Origin: Pomphorhynchus laevis
Taxonomy: Eukaryota; Acanthocephala; Palaeacanthocephala; Echinorhynchida; Pomphorhynchidae
Assembly: GCA_012934845.2 (NCBI GenBank)
Contig: WNNJ02000915.1
Location: 78,857-142,856 of the forward strand
Length of the DNA stretch: 64,000 nucleotides
Direction: 5' to 3'
A program made the position numbers and the translations under genes. The notes under the pieces were generated by a model. It saw only the letters and a list, made by a program, of their open reading frames with translations. It was not told the origin of the DNA and did no database searches. Below, one piece after another: positions 11,498 through 20,749 of the stretch. Each line of letters opens with the position of its first letter. The first letter of the stretch is position 1.

Positions 11498-12775
11498 ATG
11501 GACCGAATTCTCAAGCCCGAAACACTCGTCGCAGATCCTAATGATCCACAATCGCCTATGATATGGATGCATTGGAAACAACGGTTCACTTACTTCCTAC
11601 AGTCCATAGTTGATATCACAGATGACAATAAGATCCATATACTCACGAATCACATTTCACCATCTCTTTATCATCACATTTCAAATGTCGACGATTACAA
11701 AACAGCAATTCAAACCCTTGACAGCTTGTTCGTCAAACCGAAGAACGAAGTTTTTGCTCGATTCAAACTGAGTTCATGCAAACAATCAGATTCGCAGTCT
11801 ATCGACCAATTCATCCAAGCGTTAAATACGTTTAGTAAGGATTGCGAATTTGCTGCGGTGTCCGCAATAGATCACAGAAATTTATTTGTGCGTGATGCCT
11901 TTATTGCTGGAATTCGCAGTACCTTTATTAGACAAAGGTTACTAGAGTCTACTCCATTGAGCATGGATCAAGCTTTCACAAAAGCCCGAGCACTCGAAAT
12001 GGCTCAAATACAAGCGGAACAATACACAAATCAAAAAAATTCGATTGCAGCCGTTCGAGATCTAGCTGAACCGGGTTTCGATTCTAACAATTCCGATGCA
12101 TCTAATGCGAAAAATGAATATATTGCAAGATTGAATCACAATTGCTTTTTCTGTGGACAATCAAATCATGCCCGTTCAAGGTGTCCGGCTCGAAATTCGA
12201 TTTGTCGATCATGTGGCAAAACAGGACATTACGCAGCTGTATGTAAGTCAAAACATCGCCCCAAAGTATACAACAGTGCATTAACACACGATATTATGAA
12301 CCCCAATCTAGATCATTTTCCAAGCTTGTCCACCATCATTTCATCATCGGTCCACTCTGAACTAAGAAAGACAACGGTACGGGTAATATTAAATGGTCGC
12401 GAAGTAGATGCACTCATTGACACAGGAAGCTCTGAAAACTTTGTTAGCGATAATATTGTCGAACAATACCAATTTAAAAGGAGTCCGTATAAAAATGTCG
12501 TTACTATGGCCACATCATCTTGTACTTCCAAGATTCACCATTGTATGTATGGGCAAGTATCGCTAAACGGATTAACGGATAAAAACGTCCGCCTTCTATG
12601 TCTACCGAATCTTTGTTCATATATCATACTGGGTCATCCGTATCTTTCACATCACGAATCTCTAACAATCAATTTCAGTGGCAGCAAGGCCCCGATTGTT
12701 ATCGCGTCGATAAAATCAATCAATATAGAGTGTCCATCGCTGTTTTCATCCTTGGAAGGTCATGTAAGCCAATAG
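11498..12775 (+). CDS. Gag with zinc knuckles fused to protease-like region
   Basis: The 425-codon frame opens 23 bp after the 5' LTR, so the start is natural. The N-terminal half is a Gag-like capsid region ('WKQRFTYFL', 'FARFKLSSCKQ', 'FIRQRLLES'). Two CCHC knuckles follow at about residues 214-248 (C-x2-C-x4-H-x4-C twice: 'CFFCGQSNH', 'CRSCGKTGH'). A retroviral-type aspartic protease motif 'ALIDTGSS' lies near residues 305-312. The frame stops at 12775, before the RT, so Gag-Pro and Pol are separated by a stop and a frame change that look like decay rather than a functional junction. Confidence 0.85.
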   Translation: MDRILKPETLVADPNDPQSPMIWMHWKQRFTYFLQSIVDITDDNKIHILTNHISPSLYHHISNVDDYKTAIQTLDSLFVKPKNEVFARFKLSSCKQSDSQSIDQFIQALNTFSKDCEFAAVSAIDHRNLFVRDAFIAGIRSTFIRQRLLESTPLSMDQAFTKARALEMAQIQAEQYTNQKNSIAAVRDLAEPGFDSNNSDASNAKNEYIARLNHNCFFCGQSNHARSRCPARNSICRSCGKTGHYAAVCKSKHRPKVYNSALTHDIMNPNLDHFPSLSTIISSSVHSELRKTTVRVILNGREVDALIDTGSSENFVSDNIVEQYQFKRSPYKNVVTMATSSCTSKIHHCMYGQVSLNGLTDKNVRLLCLPNLCSYIILGHPYLSHHESLTINFSGSKAPIVIASIKSINIECPSLFSSLEGHVSQ

Positions 12776-12831
12776 CAATCAAATATCGCTGATATTCCCA
12801 TGATCATTCTCAATTCATTCGCTCTGAAATC

Positions 12832-13443
12832 ATGCGTCTACTCAAGGACGGGTTAATAGAACATAGCCAGTCCCCCTGGCGTGCGCAGGTAGTGGTTGCT
12901 GAACATTTGGAAAAGAAACGCTTAGTAATTGATTACTCAATGACAGTTAATAGATTTACACACCAAGATGCATACCCACTATCACGCATTGATCAGATTA
13001 TTGAAAATATTTCGAAATTCGCGATATTCAGCAAACTATACATGAAGGCAACCTACCATCAATTGGTTCTTAGAGATGATGAACGAAAGTTTACCGCCTT
13101 CGAAGCCAACGGCCAACTGTTCCAAATTATACGCATGCTATTTGGACTCACCAACGCCCCAGCAGTGTTTCAACGTACTATGGATAAAATTATCAACCAA
13201 GAGAAGTTAAAATTATCAACCAAGAGTAATCTGGACAAGCTCAAGCGTGTAATTGCCAAATACAATATATCTCTTAATTCCGATAAATGCATTTACGGTG
13301 TCGATAGCATAAATGTCCTAGGAGTTCTTATTTGGAAGTGGCGAATCCGACCTGACCCACAACGGACAAGATGTCTTCTCGAAATGGAGCCACCTGCAAC
13401 ACAAGCCGAATTGAAGCGATTACTTGGATTATTCGCTTATTAG
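12832..13443 (+). pseudogene. Pol: reverse transcriptase lacking its YxDD core
   Basis: It shows 'HSQSPWRAQVVV', 'DAYPLSRID', 'KLYMKATYHQLVLRDDERKFTAF' and 'FGLTNAPAVFQRTMDKII'. It then jumps directly to 'KLKRVIAKYNISLNSDKCIYG'. The segment that should carry the YxDD catalytic motif is missing. At the junction a 17-bp block (AAATTATCAACCAAGAG) occurs twice, 22 bp apart, near 13187-13226. The RT is therefore catalytically dead. A stop follows at 13441-13443. Confidence 0.85.
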
Positions 13444-13506
13444 TCAAAATGGATATCAAAGTTTTCTGAAAAGGTAAGACCTTTATTATACGTCAACATT
13501 TTTCCC

Positions 13507-14196
13507 TTGACTGAAGAACAAATTAAAGTATTTGATTCTATCCGCAAGGATAGAGCAGACTCGGTCCTAGCAACAATCAGAGATGACTCAACATTGATGG
13601 TCGAAACTGATGCTTCATGTCACCCTGTCGCAGCTGTTCTGTCACAGGACGGGAAACCTGTTGCCTTTATGTCTAAGACTTTACACGGCAGTGCGAAAAA
13701 TTATTCAGCTGTAGAGAAGGAAGCTCTAGCCATAGTTGAAGCGTTAAAAGAATGGCGGCATTTCCTTATTGGTCGACACTTTCAATTGTTAACAGACCAG
13801 AAAAGTGTAGCATATATATTCGATACTTTTCACAAAAGTTCGATAAAAAACGAAAAAATGATTCGATGGAGGGTCGAGCTTGCTCCGTTTCGATTTGATG
13901 TCAGTTACCGTCCTGGAATCCGTAATGTCTCAGCTGATGTCTTTTCTCGAATAAACTGCTCTGCTGTTGCTGGTCCTACGAGATTGCGTGAGGTTCACGA
14001 GTCATTGTGTCACCCCGGTGTAACGCGACTATACCATTACGTTCGAAACAGGAATCTGCCATTTTCAGTAGATGTTAGAAGCATAATTAAAGATTGCAAA
14101 ACTTGTTCGCTACGTAAGCCGAGATATTACAAACCACAAAATTCTCATTTGCTAAAGGCGACCATGCCTTTTCGAGCGAATTTCGATGGATTTTAA
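13507..14196 (+). CDS. Pol: RNase H and integrase zinc domain
   Basis: RNase H motifs are visible: 'VETDAS' (Asp), 'AVEKEALAIVEALKEWRHFL' (Glu), 'LLTDQKS' (Asp). The integrase HHCC zinc region follows: 'HESLCHPGVTRLYHY' and 'CKTCSLRKPRYYKP'. In Gypsy elements the first removes RNA from the RNA-DNA hybrid and the second helps the integrase bind element ends. The frame ends at 14196, 11 bp into the next frame, which carries the integrase core. A one-base shift has split what should be one Pol polypeptide. Confidence 0.85.
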   Translation: MTEEQIKVFDSIRKDRADSVLATIRDDSTLMVETDASCHPVAAVLSQDGKPVAFMSKTLHGSAKNYSAVEKEALAIVEALKEWRHFLIGRHFQLLTDQKSVAYIFDTFHKSSIKNEKMIRWRVELAPFRFDVSYRPGIRNVSADVFSRINCSAVAGPTRLREVHESLCHPGVTRLYHYVRNRNLPFSVDVRSIIKDCKTCSLRKPRYYKPQNSHLLKATMPFRANFDGF

Positions 14197-14749
14197 AGGT
14201 CCACTGCCAACAAATTCGCGTAATCGGTATTTATTGATGATAGACGAATATTCGAGATACCCATTTGGGTTTGCGTGTCCCGATACATCAACCTCTACAA
14301 TAATAAAATGTCTTGATCAGTTATTTTATCTATTCGGACTGCCATCATATGTTCATTCCGACCGCGGATCAGGCTTTATCTCAAAAGAACTCAAAAGCTA
14401 CCTCACAAACCTCAATTTTGCAAGTAGTCACAGCAGTCCGTACAATCCTACATGGACTGGACAAATCGAGAAAAATAATGGCATAGTATGGAAAGCTATC
14501 GAACTAGACCTCAAAACAAGGAACATACATATATCGGAGTGGGAAAGATCGTTACCACGTGCATTGAACGCAATCAGATCCTTGCTTTGTACTGAAACTA
14601 ATGCAACACCACATGATCGTCTTTTTTTATTCCAACGACGAACACCGTCTGGTCAGTCATTACCTGAGTGGTTGCACAAAGATGAATCAGTGGTATTACA
14701 AAGGCATCCGAGAGTGAACAAATATGACCCGTCAACCGAAGTTGTATAG
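14186..14749 (+). CDS. Pol: integrase catalytic core
   Basis: A DDE-type core: 'MDFKGPLPT', 'LLMIDEYSRYPFGFA' (first Asp), 'VHSDRGSGFIS' (second Asp) and 'GQIEKNNG' (Glu). All three catalytic positions are present. A stop at 14747-14749 interrupts the protein. Coding character continues downstream in the same frame to about 15123, ending in a basic tail with 'RRSGRTRRQPTYL', as in other Gypsy Pol C-termini. The core is intact, but the polypeptide is split by a frameshift before it and a stop after it. Confidence 0.85.
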   Translation: MDFKGPLPTNSRNRYLLMIDEYSRYPFGFACPDTSTSTIIKCLDQLFYLFGLPSYVHSDRGSGFISKELKSYLTNLNFASSHSSPYNPTWTGQIEKNNGIVWKAIELDLKTRNIHISEWERSLPRALNAIRSLLCTETNATPHDRLFLFQRRTPSGQSLPEWLHKDESVVLQRHPRVNKYDPSTEVV

Positions 14750-15114
14750 ATTATCGACATCGACCCACATTATGCTCAAGTCAGACACAGTGACGGTAAG
14801 GAGAGCACTGTTTCGGTCAAGCATCTCTCACGTTATCCTAAAGAGAAAGGAAACACGGACCAAGACAAAGAAAATTACGAAGGCAGTGAGCGAATAGGAG
14901 ATAGCATCGACAGTGTACATGAACGTTCTGAAAATGATTCACCTGAACACATCAATAAAGATCACGACAACGACTCAACTGACTCAAACAATGAACAACA
15001 ATGTATCGACCAATGTCATTCAAGCATCGAACCGATACCCAGCCTAATCTTCCGACGTTCAGGACGAACTCGACGTCAACCTACATATCTAAGCGATTAT
15101 GTGGTGGGGGAGAA
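14750..15114 (+). pseudogene. Pol C-terminal tail beyond a stop codon
   Basis: In the frame of the integrase core, past its stop, the sequence reads 'HYAQVRHSDGKES', an acidic stretch rich in Asp, Glu and Ser, and a final Arg-rich motif. The purine-rich tract before the 3' LTR lies inside this frame. Confidence 0.7.
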
Positions 15115-15230
15115 TGATGTGACATGAAGAAAATTATTCGTTACATTAACCATGTCACAATAACCTATTTATTATATTCTGTTTGTTTAGAGATTGTTCA
15201 AATAAAGCTGCATAAATCGATTTCAGTTCA
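15115..15230 (+). repeat. 3' LTR (full length)
   Basis: A 116-bp match to the 5' LTR, preceded by a purine-rich tract. It is not followed by the CGACC duplication, which appears only after the second LTR remnant ending at 15660. Confidence 0.85.
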
Positions 15231-15572
15231 TATTCCGTTATACTATCTTATTGGCTATGATAAATGATTTACGTGGTAATCATCTGAACATATTTAATAT
15301 ATAATATATAATTAAAATTAATAATTAATAATTTAAAGTATAATTTATATTATAAAATATTAAATTATATATTATAATTATACTTTTTTTCGATATAATT
15401 TTTAATAAAAAAGATAAATACGGGAGAAAGTTTGTCTTCTTCGTGGAGAAATGTCATTCTTTTAGCAAGACTGGCTGCTACCACCAGCCTACCATGTGCT
15501 TGCCCTTTGGAGCCCTTTGGAGCTTGCCCTTTATAATTATTATTATAAATAATAATTTATTTTATTAATCTT
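15231..15572. other. 342-bp filler between two LTR copies
   Basis: An AT-rich block with TA-rich stretches (15295-15400) is followed by a mixed block with a local duplication (GCCCTTTGGAGC type, about 15501-15530). No coding signal and no match to the LTR element interior that I can see. Confidence 0.5.
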
Positions 15573-15660
15573 TACATTAACCATGTCAATTAACCTATTT
15601 ATTATATTCTGTTTGTTTGTAGATTGTTCAAATAAAGCTGCATAAATCGCTTTCAGTTCA
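15573..15660 (+). repeat. Truncated third LTR copy
   Basis: It matches the LTR from about its 27th base (TTACATTAACCATGTC) to its last base (TTTCAGTTCA) and is followed at 15661-15665 by the CGACC target duplication. This remnant, not 15115-15230, carries the outer element end. Confidence 0.85.
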
Positions 15661-16515
15661 CGACCTTTTGCCGATAAATACACAAACAGAATTTTGTTCA
15701 ATTTGATTAAATTTTTTGAAACCGAAATTAAAATTTCTTTTGCAACGCCAGATATATTAAAAAGCTATGTGAACTTCTTTGATTCTACACTTAAGGATAT
15801 GAGCATAATCCAGTTTAGACCGATTCTGGCTTCAATTAAAATTTCAAATTTTCCCAGTCACTTAGAAGTGAAAGACATATAAGGTCTTCAATCTATGTTT
15901 AAAGTATCGAATCTTCAAACAGTCATGGGGAAAAGCGGCTTCCCTCTGCCTATAGGTTTTTGTTCTGCACCACCAGAGCAGGCGGAGATTCTTTGAAAGA
16001 CGGACTTCAACCCCCTTTTTTAGGGTACAACCTACGCTTTTCGTATATAAACACGGATGAACATCGCAACCAATGCCACGCGTGGGGGCACTGGGCTTCC
16101 AGCTGCTGCAAACCGAAAACATGCGGTATTTGCAGTTTTTCTTCCTGTCAGGGACTAATTTTCGGAGAAAAGTGTATGGCTCTCCCATCCGTTCCAACTG
16201 CGGTGGGAGCCATCCAGCCTGGTCACGAAAATGCATTCGCTTCAAGAGTTATTGTAACTAGTTCATCAAGCAAGCACCGGTGAAGGTCACCGAAACATTT
16301 GCTCACACAGCCTCGCAAATGGCTAACAGCGAAATACTTCGTATTGTTGATGAGCGTGTCAAGACGGTCATCAAGAAGGTAGAAGATTTGGTTGCTACCC
16401 TTCTCTCCGTCATTTGTTCAAATCCGGTCTCGCCTATACGTATTGCTGTTCCTGAATCAAAGAAGAGGGGGCTTCGGCGCATCTCATCCCCCTATAAAGT
16501 TGGAAAATTCTAAAG
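15661..16515 (+). pseudogene. LINE ORF1 (gag-like) downstream of the LTR insertion
   Basis: It resumes the frame broken at 11358 with 'FFETEIKISFATPDI' and 'LKSYVNFFDSTLKDM', matching 'YESEIKIFFASCDI' in the minus-strand copy at 62193-62447. Past a stop near 15882 and a frame change it shows zinc-knuckle-like Cys/His spacing (around 16072-16130, 'CHAWGHWASSC' and 'CKPKTCGIC'). This is a Jockey-type ORF1, by family knowledge an RNA-binding protein. Frameshifts make it inactive. Confidence 0.7.
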
Positions 16516-17168
16516 GGGAAGAGAGTAGCCACTCGGGGAAATGAAGATGCTGCCAATGGGCAAGTACCCACCCTGGACGGCGCTATTAGCGGAAAGGGGA
16601 ACGTTTCTGCCCCTGGCTCTGTCTAGGTCGGCAATCACACTTCCAACTATTTCATCACAATGTAGAGTACTCGTGAGCCTCTTTCACTGATTATCCTTCA
16701 TTAGAATTCGGGAGGTGCTTCTGCCCTTAGACTTCTATCTGACAGAGATGCAGATGTTATAGTCCTTCAGGAGACGCGGTCTATCCGTCTCCCCAGGACA
16801 TTACTCGATTCATCCCTAAGCACATTTGTTCCCGCTATACTCCGTACATAACTCCCTCACTACTCTTCATCTCAAGAACTCTTGACCCTAGTTAAATGTT
16901 TCTTAAGATCGTCCCTCCTATTAAACTAGTCATGTCCAGCGATGTCGTGTTTAGTAGTTTCACTCTGTAAGAACGGTAAACTCCTCAGTCTAGCCAATGC
17001 CTACATCCGTCCAGGCGAGATTCACAATAACCGTAACCTTCTGGATTGCAAAATTGATAGCGGCTATGACATGATACTTGGATATTTCAACGACAGGACT
17101 GGTCGTTGAATTAATGCAGCATTTTGCAGAGCTAGGAACGGTTATCTGATTCACAAACCACCGCCTTC
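16516..17168 (+). pseudogene. LINE endonuclease domain, decayed and interrupted
   Basis: Readable pieces are 'RDADVIVLQETRS' (about 16745-16785), 'LLSLANAYIRPGEI' (about 16980-17020), 'DMILGYFNDRTGR' (17070-17107) and 'ARNGYLIHK' (17130-17157). The same series, ending in 'RRARNGYLIHK', is on the minus strand near 60594-60850. The 16516-16690 stretch between ORF1 and these blocks is not clearly coding. The domain is interrupted near 17168 by the next LINE fragment and resumes near 18287 ('HLSTSHDLIRWRIEED'). Confidence 0.7.
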
Positions 17169-18286
17169 GTTATGATTACGGCTTTTCTTCCTCCTCCGTA
17201 GCTTGGTTCGCCTCATATCTATCCGACCGTTCCTTTCGCATCTGTTCTAATTCATCATCCTCCCCTCCCATCCCTATTTTTTGCGGGGTTCCACAAGGTT
17301 CAGTCCTAGGTCCCTTGCTTTTCTCTCTTTTGCTTGGCGATCTCTCTCCATTTATCAAACCTTACTCCTTTAACGTCATGCAATACGCCGATGACATTCT
17401 AATCTATGCTCATGCACCCGCACATCGCATACACGATATCGTCATTTCTGCCTCCAACTGTCTTTCTTCTATCTACAAACGTCTCTCCAATCTCCATCTC
17501 GTTCTAAACGCCGAAAAGTCCAAAATAATGTGGATCCTTCCCCGTAAACCAAGCATATCTCCTCCCATTGTATCTTTTGCCTCATCGATCATCCCTATAG
17601 TCCACAATCTCACTTTCTTAGGCTTCCATTTTGATGATCACCTTTCCCTTAAACCCTTCGTCAGTGACAAGGTCCGCTCGTCTAACTTAATTCTTCGTGA
17701 CATCCGCCGTATCCCCCCATATCGACTTCCGTTCTTGTATGTCTCTTCTTTCATCGTTTCTTTTCCCTAAAATCGATTACTGCCTTAGCCTTTTCGCCAA
17801 TTCTCCAAAATCCATCATCCTACCCCTACAACGAATAATCAACACCGCCGTTCGAGTGCTCTTCCGTCTCCGTCGCTTCGACCACACATCCACATATTTT
17901 GCCCAACTCTCCTGGCCCACCATCCACATCCGCATCAAACTCCGCCTTCTTCTCGTTACTTTTCGTCTCATCGCTGTCGGCTCCCCATCGTTCATAAACC
18001 TTCCTTTCTTAGACGATACTCGCCCCACATCGCTATCGCTTCGTTCCTGTCATACCCTATTACTCCACGTTCCTAATTACTCCAACAACTACGGTCTCCG
18101 ATCCTTCCTCGTCGCCGCCTCACTCGCCTGGAATCAACTCCCTCTCGACGTCCGCCGCGCTCCCTCTTTTATCACATTCAAACACATCCTCCGTTCACAC
18201 CTTCTCGACACCTGATTCACAGTTTTGTTTTGTTGTGGTCATGTAAGCGTGCGCTGGCACGCATTTGCCACGTTAAAATAAATCCT
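17169..18286 (+). mobile_element. LINE fragment nested in the Jockey-like LINE
   Basis: A 5'-truncated LINE, starting in RT: 'GVPQGSVLGPLLFSLLLGD' (17286-17342), 'MQYADDILIY' (about 17378-17407), then 'FLGFHFDDHLSL'. A frame change falls near 17700, then 17697-18215 carries 'RIINTAVRVLFRLRRFDHTS'. The 3' end reads GGCACGCATTTGCCACG then TTAAAATAAAT at about 18254-18283. The minus-strand fragment at 8296-8810 is a close copy. Comparison with 60594-60922 shows that the host sequence continues from about 17168 to 18287, with a few bases lost. I see no clear target duplication. Confidence 0.85.
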
Positions 18287-19925
18287 TTTTTTTCATAGCA
18301 CATCAACAAATTCTATCCTCGACATTTTACTGTTTCACTCGAGGTGGTTGTTTAAACCCATCTGAACGGAGCAGTCGGGTAAACATCTGTCCACCTCTCA
18401 TGACCTTATTCGTTGGAGGATTGAGGAGGATAAGTTGCTTCGAAGGAGGTTTCACTTTAACTCGATCAGAGTGGTTTTTTTAGGCGGCTATCCAACTCTT
18501 TCCCAGAATTGGTAATGAGAGTCTGATCGAATTTAATACCTACCTCTTTTCGCAAGCTTCCTGGGTTTCTATCGACTACCCATAAAGGTCGTATATACAA
18601 TCCCACTACGATGAAATTCAAGGTCCTAGCGAAATTGCTTAACCTTTATAATCTCTCTGTAATGTAACAAGCCCTCTTGAATGAATACTGGAGCACTAGA
18701 TATAGGTTCCAGTTGAACAGCGATAGGACGAGCATTGCTCGCCTTAACCTTTCTCAGTCTTCCTTTTGGAAGATTTTCAAGAAGGAGAAGTTTGTTTGCT
18801 GGAAGGATGGGGCATTAAGTTGGATTGGTAATGTAGGCCTCGACAAAGTTTTTGAGGAGTCACTAGCCCTACATAACTATGGAGCCACACAATCACCTCA
18901 ACCAATCCCGCCTTGGGGTTGATCGACCATCTAAGTAGGCGTAATTTAATCCCTCAGGTTTTCATGGGTTCGTTAAAGGTCGTTCGGTCCATTCAGCAGT
19001 TGGTGAGGTGGAGCAGTTTGGTCGACTTAATAGCCATCGTCTAGTTGTGGCTATTTTCCTTGACTTCTCTGCTGCATTTGACCGCATCTCCATTCCTTTT
19101 GTGATCAATTCTCCTAGGTCCCTCGGGTTGCCTGTGAGAATTATGAAGAGGGTGCAGATTCTGATGTACACCAAGCGACTTTACTATGAAGACGACCATG
19201 ATGCGCTTCAGTTCTACCCAATTACGGGTGTGCCCTAAGGCTCACCTTTTTCTCCTATCTTATATCTTGCTGCCTCCATTAACCTCTTTAAAATATTTAA
19301 ACGCGAACAACATCTAGTGATGTACGCTGATGACACAACAGCCCTGTTCACTGGGCACAAGTGTAAAGACGTAGTCTCAGACATCAGCCGTTTCTTTTTA
19401 AGACTAAAAGATCAGCTACCCCAATCCAATCCCATTTTAAACTCCGCAAAATCGCAGGGTGTAGTCTTTCATGGCTACCCTGCTACTTAGCAAAAACTTA
19501 AGAGATTAGCACTCTCTGCGCTCTCCTCCATATTGACTAATCAGCCCCTCCTGTCTTCACGAGTCAAGTAAAATACCGGGGTTCACCGTTACGGTGAACT
19601 AGTCGGCGAAAGCTGACCTGGATAGACTCAAACGTATCCTGAATAAAGCTATGTGGGCCCTGAAACGGGCCCAACATCTGTCATTGAATGGGAAAACTCA
19701 AGTGCGCCTTTATGGCACTTGGGCTATCTCGGGATTAGTCTTCTTTTCGAGAAAACTTCCCCCAAAGCAAAGTCTAACTCTCTTAAGCTCCTTGTTTCTC
19801 GTTTACCCAGCATAGTCCGCCTCGATTGGATTCTTCTGGGCGTGAAAGACGCCAGGTGGTTCAGTCCGAAGGCGGCGTGTTGGATCGGTTGGAGGGCTCA
19901 GATCCCCCTGGACCTGAGGCCGTGA
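18287..19925 (+). pseudogene. Jockey-like LINE reverse transcriptase, decayed
   Basis: It starts with the rest of the endonuclease ('STSHDLIRWRIEED', about 18390-18432). A pre-RT block follows at 18677-18922 ('WSTRYRFQL', 'SLALHNYGATQSPQPIPPWG' with one variation), nearly identical to the minus-strand frames at 60065-60463. The RT then shows 'FLDFSAAFDRI', a motif B in which the Gln codon has become TAA (19237-19239), and 'YADDT'. The end near 19925 is approximate. Clearly non-functional. Confidence 0.8.
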
Positions 19926-20169
19926 GTCACGTAGAAATACTAACAATGTCATTATCGATTGGTTTTCGTCTAGTTTTTTTGCTTCTCTGTTTTCCCTGTT
20001 TCTGTCGGTTAACCTTATGTTTAGTTATTAAAGAAAACCCTTATTATTAGTACATTTAGGAGATGTGAAAATATTTGGTTTCCGCTTTATTACTTTTTTA
20101 AACATTTCAGTGATTGGTAATTTAGGTTGCAAGTTGTATATAGTGCTTACCAGTGAATCTCCTAAATAT
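19926..20169. other. Boundary spacer
   Basis: No gene seen. It holds the likely LINE 3' end (GAAAACCCTTATTATTAG near 20032-20049) and then unassigned sequence. Confidence 0.4.
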
Positions 20170-20547
20170 TAATCACAAGAATAATTTATCGACATGTGCG
20201 TTGATAGATCAGGGTCAACGTGGGTAATGATAGATAGAGAATCATTATAATCTGTATATATTGAGTGGCTCTTGCAATTTGGGGCCATACAGTTTGTACA
20301 AGCGTTTCTGCGCACAGTTGCATCTAAAGAATTTTGACGCAAAAATCGAGCAAGTACAACTCCGAGATTTAGGAGCATCTTTTTAATCTCTAGTGCATTG
20401 TTCATTTTGGATTATATTCACGCAACCATATACATTGCAGTTTACGCATGTTTGATTACTTGTCTCGCATTCACACCTAGAACAATTTGCAGCGGAGCCA
20501 TTACAAGGACAACATCGTGGGTTTGCTAGTGGTTTTCTTTTAGTCAT
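20170..20547 (-). pseudogene. Cys-rich N-terminal piece of an RT element, minus strand
   Basis: A 54-codon frame from ATG at 20547 to TAA at 20383 begins with a cysteine cluster (CCPCN, NCSRCEC, TCVNC, GCVN). It resembles the start of the 1166-1516 frame, including the short basic leader before the first Cys pair. A second frame (20405 to 20169) overlaps its end and carries further Cys residues, so one frameshift may separate two parts of one ancestral ORF. No RT follows before the LINE boundary at about 20050, so the element is truncated. Confidence 0.6.
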
Positions 20548-20672
20548 TGCAATGAATCAGGTAATCACGCATAATATCTTTGTAGGTATTTATACTGTAA
20601 GTATTTATTTTAAACCAAGAATTGTAAGTTTTAACAAAGTATTGTCAGTTAGACTAGCATAACTCCCACAAG

Positions 20673-20700
20673 TTTTATATTTTTATCTATTGGATTTTAT
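20673..20700 (+). repeat. Direct repeat flanking the minisatellite, left copy
   Basis: TTTTATATTTTTATCTATTG and the following GGATTTTAT recur with one or two changes at 23290-23317, right after the 14-bp array. The pair brackets the whole array. Confidence 0.75.
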
Positions 20701-20749
20701 CAGTTGTCATTGATGTAAATATTTCCTGTCGCCAAACGGAGCGAGGCGA

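Larger units (their letters stand above)
11359..15660 (+). mobile_element. CsRn1-like Gypsy LTR retrotransposon, defective
   Basis: A compact LTR retrotransposon: short LTRs (116 bp), a gag-protease frame, RT, RNase H, integrase and a charged C-terminal tail. The 'SPWRAQVVV' RT opening and the 'VHSDRGSGF' integrase core recall the CsRn1/Kabuki clade of Gypsy elements (from memory). A purine-rich tract (TGGTGGGGGAGAA) precedes the 3' LTR. Only 23 bp separate the 5' LTR from the gag ATG, and I do not recognise a primer-binding site. The element ends in an unusual LTR, filler, truncated LTR arrangement. It sits in a LINE ORF1 with a CGACC duplication. Confidence 0.85.
11246..19925 (+). mobile_element. 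Jockey-like LINE (host of two nested insertions), decayed
   Basis: Pieces of one LINE lie in order at 11246-11358, 15661-17168 and 18287-19925. It is separated by an LTR retrotransposon (11359-15660) and a LINE fragment (about 17169-18286). Order and continuity are confirmed by the uninterrupted relative on the minus strand at 59400-62644, where the same coding segments are adjacent. ORF1 has zinc-knuckle-like Cys/His spacing near 16070-16170, then come an endonuclease (16690-17168, 'LQETRS', 'LANAYIRPG', 'GYFNDRTGR') and an RT ('FLDFSAAFDRI' at about 19056-19090, a GVP-stop-GSP motif B at 19228-19244, 'YADDT' at about 19322-19337). Stops are scattered throughout. Confidence 0.85.
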
